A stretch of DNA of 64,000 bases from Pelotomaculum thermopropionicum SI (GCA_000010565.1 AP009389.1:1302001-1366000), one strand, 5' to 3'; shown: positions 47,281 to 56,449, counted from the stretch's first letter. Numbers and translations are program-made. The notes: generated by a model from the letters alone, not told the origin.

Positions 47281-47541
47281 ATGGAGGTCTTAAAAGTTTC
47301 AGCAAAGTCCAACCCAAATTCTGTAGCTGGCGCCCTGGCAGGTGTGCTCCGTGAGCGCGGATGTGCCGAAATACAGGCCATTGGTGCAGGAGCCCTTAAC
47401 CAGGCAGTAAAGGCAGTAGCGATTGCAAGAGGATTTGTAGCGCCGAGCGGAGTAGACCTGATCTGTATTCCCGCCTTTACCGACATCATTATCGATGGAG
47501 AAGAAAGGACTGCAATCAAGCTAATTGTCGAACCCAGATAG
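47281..47541 (+). CDS. spoVS: Stage V sporulation protein S
   Basis: SpoVS is a small Alba-like protein needed for progression to stage V of sporulation. The 86-residue product is highly typical: EVLKVSAKSNPNSVAGALAGV, IGAGALNQAVKAVAIARGFVAPSG and the end EERTAIKLIVEPR. ATG follows AAAGGAGGTTG. It has its own SigH-like promoter and a terminator. Confidence 0.97.
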   Translation: MEVLKVSAKSNPNSVAGALAGVLRERGCAEIQAIGAGALNQAVKAVAIARGFVAPSGVDLICIPAFTDIIIDGEERTAIKLIVEPR

Positions 47542-47573
47542 GCTTGCAGGACATTGGCTATAATTCGCTACAC

Positions 47574-47612
47574 ACCTGTTTATTCTGTAGGATAAACAGG
47601 TTTTGTTTTTCC
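47574..47612 (+). terminator. Intrinsic terminator after spoVS
   Basis: ACCTGTTTAT pairs perfectly with ATAAACAGGT around an 8-base loop, followed by TTTGTTTTT. Confidence 0.9.
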
Positions 47613-47635
47613 TTTGTGCCGGGAGGTAGAGCTAA

Positions 47636-48616
47636 ATGAAATATAATCCGGCCTTCAGAGCGGCACTGCTCCACCAGGAGAGCATCGTAGTGGATGCCCA
47701 CTGCGACACGCTGACCGTCCTGTTAGATCGGCAAAAGCGCTTAAGCAGTTGCAGCGACGGGCATCTTGATCTGCCCCGCCTGAAGACAGGCGGGGTTGAT
47801 TTGCAGTTTTTCGCCGCCTTTATTTCTCCGGAGTACAGGTCCCGGCCTGTGGAGAGAGCCCTTGATTTAATCGGCTGTTTTTACCGGGAAATAGAGGACA
47901 ATAAAGATTTAATAATGCATGTGAGGAATCAAAACGAAGTGGACCTGGCCTTTGCGTCCGGCAAAATAGCCGCATTGCTTTCCGTAGAGGGCGGTGAGGC
48001 GCTCGGCGGAAGCCTCGGAACGCTGAGGATGCTTTACGGCCTGGGTGTGCGCTGCCTTACGCTGACCTGGAACGGACGCAATGAGCTTGGTTGTGGCGCA
48101 GGAGAAGGGGGGGCGGAGAGCGGCTTAACCGAATTCGGCCGGGCGGTGGTGCGGGAAATGAACCGTCTGGGCATGCTGGTGGACGTTTCACATTTATCGG
48201 AAAAAGGTTTCTGGGAAGTGATGAAACTCACCAAACAGCCGGTTATAGCTTCTCATTCCAATTGCATGGCCTTATGCAGCCACCCGCGCAATTTAAGCGA
48301 CAGACAAATCCGGGCGCTGGCAGAACAGGGGGGAGTGGTGGGGATTACATTTGTCCCCGCTTTTCTGGGCAGTGGGCATTCCTCTGTTAATAATGTTCTA
48401 GATCACATAGAATATGCAATATCGGTGGGAGGAGTAGAATGCGTGGGGCTGGGATCGGACTTTGACGGTACAGAAGAGCTGCCTGAGGGGTTGGAGGATT
48501 GCACCTGTTTTCCTGCCATTGCAAATGGCCTGATTAAAAGGGGATACAGCAGCGAGGCCGTGATAAAGGTTATGGGAGAAAATTTTTTAAGGGTAATTGG
48601 GCAGGTTTTGAAATAA
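47636..48616 (+). CDS. Membrane-dipeptidase-type zinc peptidase (M19)
   Basis: M19 dipeptidases cleave dipeptides, including D-residue ones. The zinc ligands are visible as VVDAHCDT (HxD-like) near residue 22, the bridging glutamate in LLSVEGGEALGG near 117, VDVSHLSEKG and PVIASHSN. The C-terminal GLGSDFDGTEELPEGLED segment is diagnostic. No signal peptide is seen, so it is probably cytoplasmic. The 326 residues fit the bacterial family. Confidence 0.91.
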   Translation: MKYNPAFRAALLHQESIVVDAHCDTLTVLLDRQKRLSSCSDGHLDLPRLKTGGVDLQFFAAFISPEYRSRPVERALDLIGCFYREIEDNKDLIMHVRNQNEVDLAFASGKIAALLSVEGGEALGGSLGTLRMLYGLGVRCLTLTWNGRNELGCGAGEGGAESGLTEFGRAVVREMNRLGMLVDVSHLSEKGFWEVMKLTKQPVIASHSNCMALCSHPRNLSDRQIRALAEQGGVVGITFVPAFLGSGHSSVNNVLDHIEYAISVGGVECVGLGSDFDGTEELPEGLEDCTCFPAIANGLIKRGYSSEAVIKVMGENFLRVIGQVLK

Positions 48617-48647
48617 GAAATGTCGAAGGTAAAAATAAGGTGGTTTT

Positions 48648-49472
48648 ATGCCGGTTGACCTACATGTTCATACTACCGCTTCGGACGGTACTGACAGCCC
48701 TGCCGAGGTGGTTTTAAAGGCGAAAGCCATCGGGCTTTCAGCCATAGCAATAACAGATCATGATACCTTGGAGGGGGTGGAGCCCGCTTTTGAGGCCGGA
48801 CAGCTTGAAAAGCTCGAAATTGTTCCGGGGATAGAACTAGGTTCGGAATATATGGGTGAAGAGGTCCACCTTCTCGGGTATTATATAGAGCTGCACAACG
48901 ACCTGCTTCATAGCAGGCTGAAATACCTGCGCAGCAGCAGAATTACCCGCATGGAAAAAATGGTTTCAAAGCTTAAAGAGCTCGGCATTCCGCTGGATCT
49001 GGACATGGTCATGACCATGTCAGGCTCCGGTTCGGTGGGCAGGCCCCACCTGGCTGCAGCAATGGTTGAAATAGGGGCGGTCAAGAGCGTTTCTGAAGCT
49101 TTTGATTTGTATATTGGTTCCGGGCGGCCTGCCTATGTGCCCAGATATAAACTCAAACCGGCGGAAGCCGTGTGCTTGATTCGCCATGCCGGGGGCGTGC
49201 CGGTTCTGGCCCACCCCGGGTTAAACAGCATTGCTGCCTTTATCGGGGAATTGAAAGAGGCCGGTCTTGCCGGCCTGGAAGCTTACCACCCGGCTCATTC
49301 CAGGGAACAGTCGGCTTTTTACGAGAGGCTGGCAGAAAAGCACGGCCTGATCGTAACAGGCGGTTCCGACTATCACGGCCCCGCCCATAAAGCCGGCAGA
49401 AGGCTTGGCCTGGAAACCGTTCCGTACAGCGCGCTGGAGATGTTAAAGAAAACGAGGGAACATTTAAAGTAG
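48648..49472 (+). CDS. PHP-domain phosphoesterase (TrpH/RNase AM-like)
   Basis: The N-terminal DLHVHTTASDGTDSP and AITDHDTLEGV carry the PHP metal residues. GIELGSEYMGEEVHLLGYYI, VLAHPGLN and GGSDYHGP complete the site. YciV/TrpH relatives remove nucleotides from the 5' end of RNA or hydrolyse nucleotide 3',5'-bisphosphates. The 274 residues fit. The exact substrate is inferred from the family. It lies 31 bases after the dipeptidase gene. Confidence 0.88.
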   Translation: MPVDLHVHTTASDGTDSPAEVVLKAKAIGLSAIAITDHDTLEGVEPAFEAGQLEKLEIVPGIELGSEYMGEEVHLLGYYIELHNDLLHSRLKYLRSSRITRMEKMVSKLKELGIPLDLDMVMTMSGSGSVGRPHLAAAMVEIGAVKSVSEAFDLYIGSGRPAYVPRYKLKPAEAVCLIRHAGGVPVLAHPGLNSIAAFIGELKEAGLAGLEAYHPAHSREQSAFYERLAEKHGLIVTGGSDYHGPAHKAGRRLGLETVPYSALEMLKKTREHLK

Positions 49473-49544
49473 AGAAACTGGCGTCAATTTCAGGTATGCC
49501 GGGGTGAGCGCTGCTGTAAACTTTTCTTTTACGGGGAGGAAAAC

Positions 49545-50711
49545 ATGAAAAAGGCTAAACGCATGGAAAGGTTTTCTTCGGGAATTTTTAGCGAAATGGA
49601 AGAAGCAAAAAAAAAGGTGGAATCGAGGGGAATAAAGGTAATTAACCTTGGCGTGGGAAGTCCGGACCTTCCGCCGGCGCCTCATATAATTGAAGCATTG
49701 CGCAGATCTGTAGAAAAACCGGAAAATTATTCATATCCCGTGACGGCCCTAAAAAGGCTTTACGAAGCGGTAGCCGGCTGGTACAAAAGGCGGTTTAATG
49801 TTGATCTTGATCCTGCTAATGAAGTACTGGTTTTAATGGGCTCTCAAGATGGACTGGCTCATCTGGCCATGGCCTATGTCGATCCGGGGGATATCGCCCT
49901 GGTACCGGATCCCGGTTATCCTATATACAGCTTCAGCATTTTAATGGCCCAGGGGGAAATATTCCCGATGCCGCTCCTGGCGGAAAAGCGCTTTCTTCCT
50001 GACTTTAAAGAAATCCCGGAGGATGTTGCAAAAAAAGCGAAGCTGATGTGGCTTAATTACCCCAACAACCCGGTTGCTGCCATGGCGGACAGGAAATTCT
50101 TTGAGCAGGCGGTAGAATTTGCCCGGCATTACGATATTTTGATCTGCCATGATGTGGCCTATGCCGAACTGGCTTACGACGGTTATAAACCCGTGAGCTT
50201 TTTGGAAGTGCCTGGCGCCAAAGAGGTCGGGATAGAATTTTATTCCCTTTCCAAAACGTACAATATGGCAGGCTGCAGAATTGGCTTTGCTGTTGGGAAC
50301 AGCGATGTCCTGTCCTCCCTGGCTACGATCAAATCAAACATCGACTACGGGGTGTTTTATGCCGTTCAGGAGGCAGGGATAGCAGCGCTGACCGGCCCGC
50401 AGGAGTATGTGGCAGAAACCTCCCGCACCTACCAGAGAAGGCGTGATGTTCTGATAGAAGGCCTGAAGGAATTGGGCTGGGAGATTCCCAAACCAAGCGC
50501 CTCCATGTTTGTCTGGGCCCCCCTGCCGCCGGGCTACAGCTCTTCAATGGCTTTTGCCAGAGAGCTTCTTGAGAAGGCGGGGGTAATAGTAACCCCTGGT
50601 GTGGCTTTTGGCAGCAGAGGGGAAGGCTATGTCCGGATTGCTCTAGTGAGGGACGAATCTACACTGGGCGAAGTCGTACAGAGAATAGGCCGCAGTTTTG
50701 TATTCCGTTAA
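49545..50711 (+). CDS. Class I aminotransferase, LL-diaminopimelate aminotransferase-like
   Basis: This PLP-dependent fold-type I aminotransferase has NLGVGSPDLPPAPHII at the N-terminus and LNYPNNPVAA near residue 170. The PLP lysine is in YSLSKTYNMAGCRIG near residue 233. The 388 residues and NLGVGSPDLPP style resemble DapL-type enzymes, which convert tetrahydrodipicolinate directly to LL-diaminopimelate. dapA and dapB are present, and no succinylase/acetylase branch is seen in this window. Other aromatic or alanine-type specificities cannot be excluded. Confidence 0.82.
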   Translation: MKKAKRMERFSSGIFSEMEEAKKKVESRGIKVINLGVGSPDLPPAPHIIEALRRSVEKPENYSYPVTALKRLYEAVAGWYKRRFNVDLDPANEVLVLMGSQDGLAHLAMAYVDPGDIALVPDPGYPIYSFSILMAQGEIFPMPLLAEKRFLPDFKEIPEDVAKKAKLMWLNYPNNPVAAMADRKFFEQAVEFARHYDILICHDVAYAELAYDGYKPVSFLEVPGAKEVGIEFYSLSKTYNMAGCRIGFAVGNSDVLSSLATIKSNIDYGVFYAVQEAGIAALTGPQEYVAETSRTYQRRRDVLIEGLKELGWEIPKPSASMFVWAPLPPGYSSSMAFARELLEKAGVIVTPGVAFGSRGEGYVRIALVRDESTLGEVVQRIGRSFVFR

Positions 50712-50722
50712 ACGCAGGCACT

Positions 50723-51073
50723 TTGGAAACCAAATTGAGTCTACAGGAACCCTCGCCGGCATATACTATGATTGAAATGCCTGGAGAGGTGGTTTTGGTG
50801 GAAGAACTGGCAGAAATCAGCTACCTCAGGAGGAGAATACAGGAGCTTGAGGAAAAGGTGGAGCAGTTGCGGCTCAGCCGGAGGGTTCTGATGAATCTTA
50901 TCGAGAAAATTGAGAGAGAAAAAAATGGTTTTCTAAGCCGCCTGGAAAGAGAGAACCGCAAGCTTCATCAAGACAATTATCGCTACGCCCGGAGGCTGCT
51001 CCGGAAAAACCGACAGATCGTGGAACTGGAGTCAAAATTGGAGGCGGTTTTACCGGTTAATAAGGGCAATTGA
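50723..51073 (+). CDS. Small coiled-coil protein of unknown function
   Basis: The ~116-residue product is nearly all coiled coil from residue 28 onward (YLRRRIQELEEKVEQLRLSR, then long Arg/Glu/Leu heptads), without membrane segment or known domain. The TTG start has a weak SD. ATG 50768 and GTG 50798 (after GGAGAGG) are in-frame alternatives. It begins 11 bases after the aminotransferase gene. Confidence 0.55.
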   Translation: METKLSLQEPSPAYTMIEMPGEVVLVEELAEISYLRRRIQELEEKVEQLRLSRRVLMNLIEKIEREKNGFLSRLERENRKLHQDNYRYARRLLRKNRQIVELESKLEAVLPVNKGN

Positions 51074-51161
51074 TATGTTTATCCACAAGATTATACACAG
51101 AATGGCATTAACTGTTAATATTATTATTTTATGACAAATCCATCTCATTATCGACAGGACT

Positions 51162-51185
51162 AAGCCCCAAAGGGCTTTTTTTTCT
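51162..51185 (+). terminator. Intrinsic terminator before the DUF3842 gene
   Basis: AAGCCC pairs with GGGCTT around CAAA, followed by a T run. It ends the aminotransferase/coiled-coil unit. Confidence 0.85.
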
Positions 51186-51194
51186 TCCTGAATG

Positions 51195-51203
51195 TGCTAT
51201 AAT
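51195..51203 (+). promoter_or_regulatory. Extended -10 promoter of the DUF3842 gene
   Basis: TGC-TATAAT (TATAAT at 51198-51203) lies just after the terminator, 53 bases before the gene. The -35 position overlaps the terminator T run. Confidence 0.5.
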
Positions 51204-51256
51204 GCACTATGTAACGAGTCAACTGCGGGAAAACCAGGCGAAAAAGGCGGTGGATT

Positions 51257-51685
51257 ATGCGAATAGCAGTTGTTGACGGCCAGGGCGGAGGAATCGGCAA
51301 GCACATAATGGAAAAGCTGAGGCGGGAATTGCCTGAGCACGTGGAATTCCTTGCCCTCGGGACAAATGCCATGGCCACGTCGGTTATGCTGCGCGCCGGG
51401 GCAAACGAAGGGGCAACAGGGGAAAATGCTGTCATTTATAACGCCGGGCGGGTGGACTTAATCGTCGGGCCGATTAGCATCCTTTTTCCCAACGCCATGC
51501 TAGGCGAACTCTCGCCCAAAATGGCCGAGGCAATTGCCGCCAGCCCGGCGCGGAAAGTGCTTTTACCGCTAAGCCGGGCCGGAATCGACATTGTCGGGCT
51601 GAAGTCCGAACCGCTGCCGCATCTGATAGAAGAAATGGTGAGAAAAGTTAAAGAAATTATAGGAGAAAAAACGAAACAGGGATAA
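51257..51685 (+). CDS. DUF3842 family protein
   Basis: The 142-residue product has the strongly conserved family opening RIAVVDGQGGGIGKHIMEKL, resembling a nucleotide-binding loop. GTNAMATSVMLRAGANEGATGENAV and GPISILFPNAMLGELSP follow. Function is unknown; the Gly-rich loop and alpha/beta pattern suggest a Rossmann-like fold. ATG is preceded by AAAGGCGG. It stands alone between terminator and cob genes. Confidence 0.85.
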   Translation: MRIAVVDGQGGGIGKHIMEKLRRELPEHVEFLALGTNAMATSVMLRAGANEGATGENAVIYNAGRVDLIVGPISILFPNAMLGELSPKMAEAIAASPARKVLLPLSRAGIDIVGLKSEPLPHLIEEMVRKVKEIIGEKTKQG

Positions 51686-51783
51686 AAGTGCTTTTTAGGG
51701 AGGAATTTCTAGCAAATTAAAGAATTAAGCCTTAATTAGAAGTGTTCATGTTCTTTATTTCAACTTAAACGGCTGGTGAACTG

Positions 51784-52359
51784 ATGAAGGGAAGGCTTAT
51801 TCTAACGCTGGGCGGTTCTCGCAGCGGCAAGAGCGAGTTTGCCGAAAAGATAGCAGGCCTGCTGGGGGAACGGGTTGTGTATATTGCCACTGCAGCAGTG
51901 CTGGACGGAGAAATGGCCGAGCGGGTGCGGCTGCACCGTGCCAGGCGTCCGCTGACCTGGGAAACGGTAGAGGAGGAGAAAAACATCCTGGATGTGCTGG
52001 AAAGGGGACGGGAGGGGGATGTTTTTCTGATCGACTGTGCCGCCGTCTGGATTACAAACCTTTTGCTCGATCGGGATTTGCCCAGGCCCGGCGCGGGGTG
52101 GGGCGAAAAGGAAGTTTATATCACGGAGCAGCTCAATAGCCTGGCAGATGCGGTGAAAAAAGGTGTGCACCTAGTAATAGTGTCGAGCGAAGCAGGCATG
52201 GGCATAGTGCCAGAACATCCCTTCGGGAGGCTGTTCAGGGATGTTCTGGGAAAAGCAAACCAGTTGCTTGCTGCTAAAGCTGATCGGGTTTTTTTTGTTG
52301 TGGCCGGGCTTCCCCTGGAGCTGAAGTCTTTGAGTGAGGTAATGCTCAAAGACAGGTAA
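51784..52359 (+). CDS. cobU: Adenosylcobinamide kinase/adenosylcobinamide-phosphate guanylyltransferase
   Basis: CobU phosphorylates adenosylcobinamide and transfers GMP to it in lower-ligand loop assembly. The P-loop LTLGGSRSGKSEFAEK is at residues 6-21, with VYIATAAVLDGEMAERVRLHRARRP next; its HRARRP carries the guanylylated histidine. DCAAVWITNLL is the Walker B region. It opens the five-gene cobalamin cluster. Confidence 0.94.
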   Translation: MKGRLILTLGGSRSGKSEFAEKIAGLLGERVVYIATAAVLDGEMAERVRLHRARRPLTWETVEEEKNILDVLERGREGDVFLIDCAAVWITNLLLDRDLPRPGAGWGEKEVYITEQLNSLADAVKKGVHLVIVSSEAGMGIVPEHPFGRLFRDVLGKANQLLAAKADRVFFVVAGLPLELKSLSEVMLKDR

Positions 52360-52536
52360 GCCGGTTTAAGGGGTTGTCCCATATTTTTAAGATCTCCTCA
52401 TATATCAATTTACTGCCCAACGATGCCAGTAAGACTTTAAAAGGCTGGCAGAAACGGTCAGGGGCAACCTCGATATGGACAGGATATATAAAACAATGGG
52501 CCTTTAGCGGTCCTGCGGGAGAACGGAAGACAGAAA

Positions 52537-53502
52537 ATGCTGGAGAATTACGCAATCCAGGTTTTTCTTGCCTATCTTGTGGACCTGGCGGTGGGCGACC
52601 CCAGATGGTTGCCGCACCCGGTGGTTGTTATGGGCAAGATAATAACTTTTCTGGAAAAGCTGACGCGCCGCTTTTTAAAAAGCCCGCTCGCCCTGCTGGC
52701 GGCCGGCATGCTGATGGCGGTTGCGCTTCCGGCAGGAAGCTGGTACTTTACTTCACTCCTGTTGGACTGGGCTTTTAATCTAAACCGGTGGGCGGGCTAT
52801 TTTCTTTCAATCTGGCTTATGTCGACCACCATAGCCGGACGGGGGCTGGCCGGGGCGGCCATGAAAGTTCATTCTCTCCTCAATAAAGGGGATCTGGCCG
52901 GAGCCCGCCGGGAAGTAGGCATGATTGTCGGCAGGGATACCGACAGAATGGATAAAAAGGAGGTAACGCGGGCCGCGGTGGAAACGGTGGCCGAGAATGT
53001 TGTTGACGCTGTGGTGGCGCCCGTATTTTACGCTTTTCTGGGCGGCGCCCCTTTGGCTATGGCCTACCGTACGGTAAATACCCTGGATTCCATGGTCGGC
53101 TATAAAAACGAAAAGTATATTAACTTCGGGATGGCCTCGGCCCGCCTGGACGACCTGGCCAACTTTATTCCGGCACGCATAACTGGAGCAGCACTGGTAA
53201 TAGCTGCATTAATTCTCAGGATGAGCCCCAAAAGGACGTTTATGTCAATTTTACGGGATGCGCCGGCCCATCCCAGCCCCAACAGCGGTATTCCCGAATC
53301 GGCAGTGGCCGGTGCCCTGGGGGTGCGCCTGGGGGGAATAAACTACTACAACGGACGGGAATCATTCAGACCTTACATGGGTGATGAGGTGGTGCGGCTC
53401 GAACCGTACCACATAAAGCAAACGGTCGGTCTAATGCGTTTAACATCTGCCATGGTGGTGGTACTGGGAGTTATCATTGCAGCACTCCCGAAGTATTTCT
53501 GA
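52537..53502 (+). CDS. cbiB: Adenosylcobinamide-phosphate synthase (CbiB/CobD type)
   Basis: CbiB attaches (R)-1-amino-2-propanol phosphate to adenosylcobyric acid in the membrane. The 321 residues include several membrane helices. The family motifs are present: LAYLVDLAVGDPRWLPHPVVVMG at the N-terminus, VGRDTDRMDKKEVTRAAVETVAENVVD near 135-158, and HPSPNSGIPESAVAGALGVRLGG near 245. ATG 52537 has GGGAGAACGG upstream. The 177-base gap after cobU shows no separate gene. Confidence 0.94.
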   Translation: MLENYAIQVFLAYLVDLAVGDPRWLPHPVVVMGKIITFLEKLTRRFLKSPLALLAAGMLMAVALPAGSWYFTSLLLDWAFNLNRWAGYFLSIWLMSTTIAGRGLAGAAMKVHSLLNKGDLAGARREVGMIVGRDTDRMDKKEVTRAAVETVAENVVDAVVAPVFYAFLGGAPLAMAYRTVNTLDSMVGYKNEKYINFGMASARLDDLANFIPARITGAALVIAALILRMSPKRTFMSILRDAPAHPSPNSGIPESAVAGALGVRLGGINYYNGRESFRPYMGDEVVRLEPYHIKQTVGLMRLTSAMVVVLGVIIAALPKYF

Positions 53503-53567
53503 AAGCTTTGGCCGCCGGTCGTTTACCGTCAACATTTCACGGCAAAAATTATGAAGGAGGACGGTTT

Positions 53568-54317
53568 TTGAAAAGTTTTTTATTTGCCCTTTACCAGTTG
53601 ACCAGGCTGCCTCTGCCTGCAGTGGCCTATGATGAAGTTTCCTGCGGCCGGGCCACAGCCTATTTCCCCTTGGTTGGGCTTTTTTTGGGAACTGTGCTGG
53701 CAGCTCTCCTGTGGGCGGCAAAATGGCTTTTCCCGGCCCAGGTGCAGGCATCCCTCCTTATAGCCGGAATGGTTGTTCTCACCGGCGGAATGCACCTTGA
53801 CGGGTTTATGGACAGCCTTGACGGTCTTTTCGGCGGGCGCTCGCGCGAAAAAAAACTGGAGATAATGCGTGATAGCCGGGCCGGTTCCTTTGGCGTGATT
53901 GGAGTTTTCAGCCTTTTAATTTTAAAATACAGCCTTTTCCTGGAAATGCCTGAGCAAACTCTGATGAGAGTTCTACCGGTGGTTCCGGCCTTAAGCCGCT
54001 GGGGCATTTCCCTGGCCGTTTCGGCATTCCCCTACGCCAGGCAGGAAGGATTGGGGAAGGTATATGCAGCATTTTCAGGTTTGAGGGAGCTGATTCTGGC
54101 CACCGTTATTGCCGCCGTTGCGGCCGGGGCGGCTTTAGGACCGCAGGGTTTATGGCTTATGGGGCTGGGAGGAGTGATAACCTGCCTTCTCGGCCAAAGA
54201 ATCTGCAGGGAATTGGGCGGGCTTACAGGCGATATTTACGGCTTTATTTGCGAACTGCTCGAGGTGTTGCTTCTTCTTGCGGTTTATCCGCTGTCAAAAA
54301 TTAGCAGCACTGTTTAA
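53568..54317 (+). CDS. cobS: Adenosylcobinamide-GDP ribazoletransferase
   Basis: CobS joins adenosylcobinamide-GDP with alpha-ribazole (phosphate) in the membrane. The 249 residues carry YQLTRLPLP at the N-terminus, GRATAYFPLVGLFLG, and the hallmark GGMHLDGFMDSLDGLFGGRSREKKLEIMRDSRAG region, which is rich in Asp. Multiple membrane helices follow. TTG 53568 after AAGGAGG fits; the in-frame start at 53508 is not family-like. Confidence 0.93.
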   Translation: MKSFLFALYQLTRLPLPAVAYDEVSCGRATAYFPLVGLFLGTVLAALLWAAKWLFPAQVQASLLIAGMVVLTGGMHLDGFMDSLDGLFGGRSREKKLEIMRDSRAGSFGVIGVFSLLILKYSLFLEMPEQTLMRVLPVVPALSRWGISLAVSAFPYARQEGLGKVYAAFSGLRELILATVIAAVAAGAALGPQGLWLMGLGGVITCLLGQRICRELGGLTGDIYGFICELLEVLLLLAVYPLSKISSTV

Positions 54318-54353
54318 AAAACATTTTATTTTTCAACCGGTTAACCATTCAGG

Positions 54354-55475
54354 ATGGGGAAGGAGCTAAAAAATTTGCAGCACCCGGAACATATTCACGG
54401 AGGCGACATATACCGGGCTTCAGAGAAATATGGTTTAGCAAAGGATAAAATCATTGACTTCAGCGCCAACATCAACCCTTTAGGGCCTTCCCAGGGCGTG
54501 GTAAACGCAGTTGTAAAGAATCTGGGATTGATCGCCAGTTACCCGGATCCCGAATGCAAGGAGTTAAGAAAAGAATTAGCAGCCTACCTAGGGATTCCCA
54601 TGAGCCATCTGTTAGTCGGCAACGGTACGGCAGAGCTGATTTATCTGCTCGTCCGGGCTTCCGGGAAAAACAGGGCCTTAATACCTGTACCCACTTTCAG
54701 TGAGTACGGCCTTTCTGTTTTAAGCCAGGGCGGCAATATAACCGAAATTGCCATGAGAGAAGAAAAAGGCTTTGCCCTGCCGGTAAGTGAGATACTGGAA
54801 AAACTACCCGGTGCAGACCTTCTGTTCCTATGCAATCCAAACAATCCTACGGGCAGGCTGGCCGGTAAAAAGGCCATGCAGGTCATTATAGACGAGGCCC
54901 TGCTGCACGGCGTGCTGGTGGTCGTCGATGAGGCATTTATGGATTTTGTGCCTGATAAAAGCAGGTATACAGTTATGCCCCTGGTCAGTGAAAGGCCGAA
55001 TCTTGCCGTGCTTTATTCAATGACGAAATTTTTTGGTATTCCCGGCCTTCGCCTGGGTGCCGTTGCAGCGCCCGAAGAACTGGTAATGAAAATGAATGCT
55101 TTAAGACACCCCTGGAGTGTCAATATTCTGGCCCAGGTTGCAGGAGTGGCGGGTCTGAGGGAAAAAGGATACATGGAACAAACAAACCGCCTGGTGCAGG
55201 AGGAAAAGAGGTTTCTTTACCGTGAGTTGTCTGCCCTGCCAGGCTTAAGACCCCTGCCCGGGGCGGCTAATTTTCTTCTTGTGGATGTTTCCTGCAGCGG
55301 TCTGACATCAGGCGAAGTGGCGGACATGCTTGGAAAGCACGGCATTATGGTAAGAGACTGCAGGGGATTTGCCGGGCTGGAAGGCCGCTACATCAGGCTG
55401 GCGGTAAGAACCCGCCCAGAAAATGAGGCTCTTCTGCGCGTTCTCAGGTTAATACTGGAGGTGAAGGGAGAATAA
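54354..55475 (+). CDS. cobD: Threonine-phosphate decarboxylase (CobD)
   Basis: CobD makes (R)-1-amino-2-propanol phosphate from threonine phosphate with PLP for the cobamide side chain. The 373 residues are of the HisC-like aminotransferase fold. HGGDIYRASEKYG and DFSANINPLGPS mark the cobD subfamily near the N-terminus. CNPNNPTG lies near 160, and the PLP lysine is in YSMTKFFGIPGLRLG near 227. Clustering with cbiB, cobS and cobC supports the call over histidinol-phosphate aminotransferase. Confidence 0.93.
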   Translation: MGKELKNLQHPEHIHGGDIYRASEKYGLAKDKIIDFSANINPLGPSQGVVNAVVKNLGLIASYPDPECKELRKELAAYLGIPMSHLLVGNGTAELIYLLVRASGKNRALIPVPTFSEYGLSVLSQGGNITEIAMREEKGFALPVSEILEKLPGADLLFLCNPNNPTGRLAGKKAMQVIIDEALLHGVLVVVDEAFMDFVPDKSRYTVMPLVSERPNLAVLYSMTKFFGIPGLRLGAVAAPEELVMKMNALRHPWSVNILAQVAGVAGLREKGYMEQTNRLVQEEKRFLYRELSALPGLRPLPGAANFLLVDVSCSGLTSGEVADMLGKHGIMVRDCRGFAGLEGRYIRLAVRTRPENEALLRVLRLILEVKGE

Positions 55476-56129
55476 ATGAACTGCCGTATTTTCCTGGTAA
55501 GACACGGTGAGACGGAATGGAATGCATTGATGAAATACCAGGGGCAAACCGATGTGCCCCTGTCAGAAAAAGGACGCCAGCAGGCCGAGCTTATTGGCAG
55601 GCGCCTGGCGGCTGAGAAGCTGCACGGAGTTTATTCTAGCGATCTTAAAAGGGCCTACGAAACAGCTGAATATATCTCCAAATATCACGGGCTGAACGTC
55701 AATACGGTACCCGAGTTAAGAGAGCTTAACTTCGGGGCTTGGGAAGGCCTGACCAGCAAAGATATAAGCAGGCTTTATGCAAACGAGATAAGCAGGTGGT
55801 GGGAGAGCCCATTAACCACAAGAATACCGGGGGGCGAAACCCTTGGTGAAATGGTGGAGAGGAGTGTAGCCGCCATAAAAAAAATCGTAAGCCTTCACCA
55901 GGGAGAAAATGTGGCGGTTGTTTCTCACGGCGGGGCAATCAGGAGCATAGTGGGAAACCTGCTGGGAATGGATTTAAACAAATACTGGCGTCTCCGCCTG
56001 GATAACGCATGCCTGAGCATTTTAGATTTCCCGGAGTGGGAAAAGGGAGTTCTTGTGCTTTTTAACGACTGTTCCCATCTGAGCACAAACAATCACTTTT
56101 CTAAAACTGTCCTTCCCGCCGGAAAATAG
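55476..56129 (+). CDS. cobC: Alpha-ribazole phosphatase/histidine phosphatase family protein
   Basis: CobC removes the phosphate from alpha-ribazole phosphate or adenosylcobalamin phosphate. The histidine-phosphatase site LVRHGETEWN is at residues 7-16, with VYSSDLKRAYETAE, and VVSHGGAIRSIVG carries the second histidine. The 217 residues fit. It starts directly after the cobD stop, so it belongs to the cluster. A generic phosphoglycerate-mutase-like role is the alternative. Confidence 0.87.
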   Translation: MNCRIFLVRHGETEWNALMKYQGQTDVPLSEKGRQQAELIGRRLAAEKLHGVYSSDLKRAYETAEYISKYHGLNVNTVPELRELNFGAWEGLTSKDISRLYANEISRWWESPLTTRIPGGETLGEMVERSVAAIKKIVSLHQGENVAVVSHGGAIRSIVGNLLGMDLNKYWRLRLDNACLSILDFPEWEKGVLVLFNDCSHLSTNNHFSKTVLPAGK

Positions 56130-56449
56130 TCCTGCCTGCGGCAATTACCAGACAAGGATTCATTTCGTGATCAAGCAAACCAGCCCGGTATCGAAGCGGT
56201 TAGGTTATATGCCTTAAGTCAGCCTGTGGCCTTATGTGCTTCGGCAAAGGTTGCCCCTGAATGGTGTCGTCCCGCCTGTCAACAGATGTTTGACAAGGCT
56301 TTTTGTGATTGTCTTTCCCAGGTAACAGGAGGAATAGGGCCAGCTTCAGCCGGCTTTTACAATATTCTTAAACTAGCCCCTGCAGGAAATTTAAGTTTTT
56401 TGTGGAAGTTAGTCTATAATCAGTGAGGATGAATTGCAGGGGGCAGGAA
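56130..56449. other. Gap without a convincing gene after cobC
   Basis: A 66-codon frame at 56226-56426 lacks a ribosome site and looks non-coding. I see no clear promoter, terminator or riboswitch. A string near 56262 resembles a cobalamin-riboswitch fragment but the expected order of elements is absent. Confidence 0.4.

Noticed and set aside
52374-52778. 134-codon frame overlapping the start of cbiB
   Set aside because: It mostly overlaps cbiB in another frame, lacks an SD, and shows no family features.
56150-56350. Cobalamin-riboswitch-like fragments after cobC (GGTG...TCCCGCC and CTTAAGTCAGCCTG)
   Set aside because: The pieces are in the wrong order, the other conserved blocks are missing, and no cob gene follows.
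56226-56426. 66-codon frame after cobC
   Set aside because: There is no ribosome site and composition is not protein-like.
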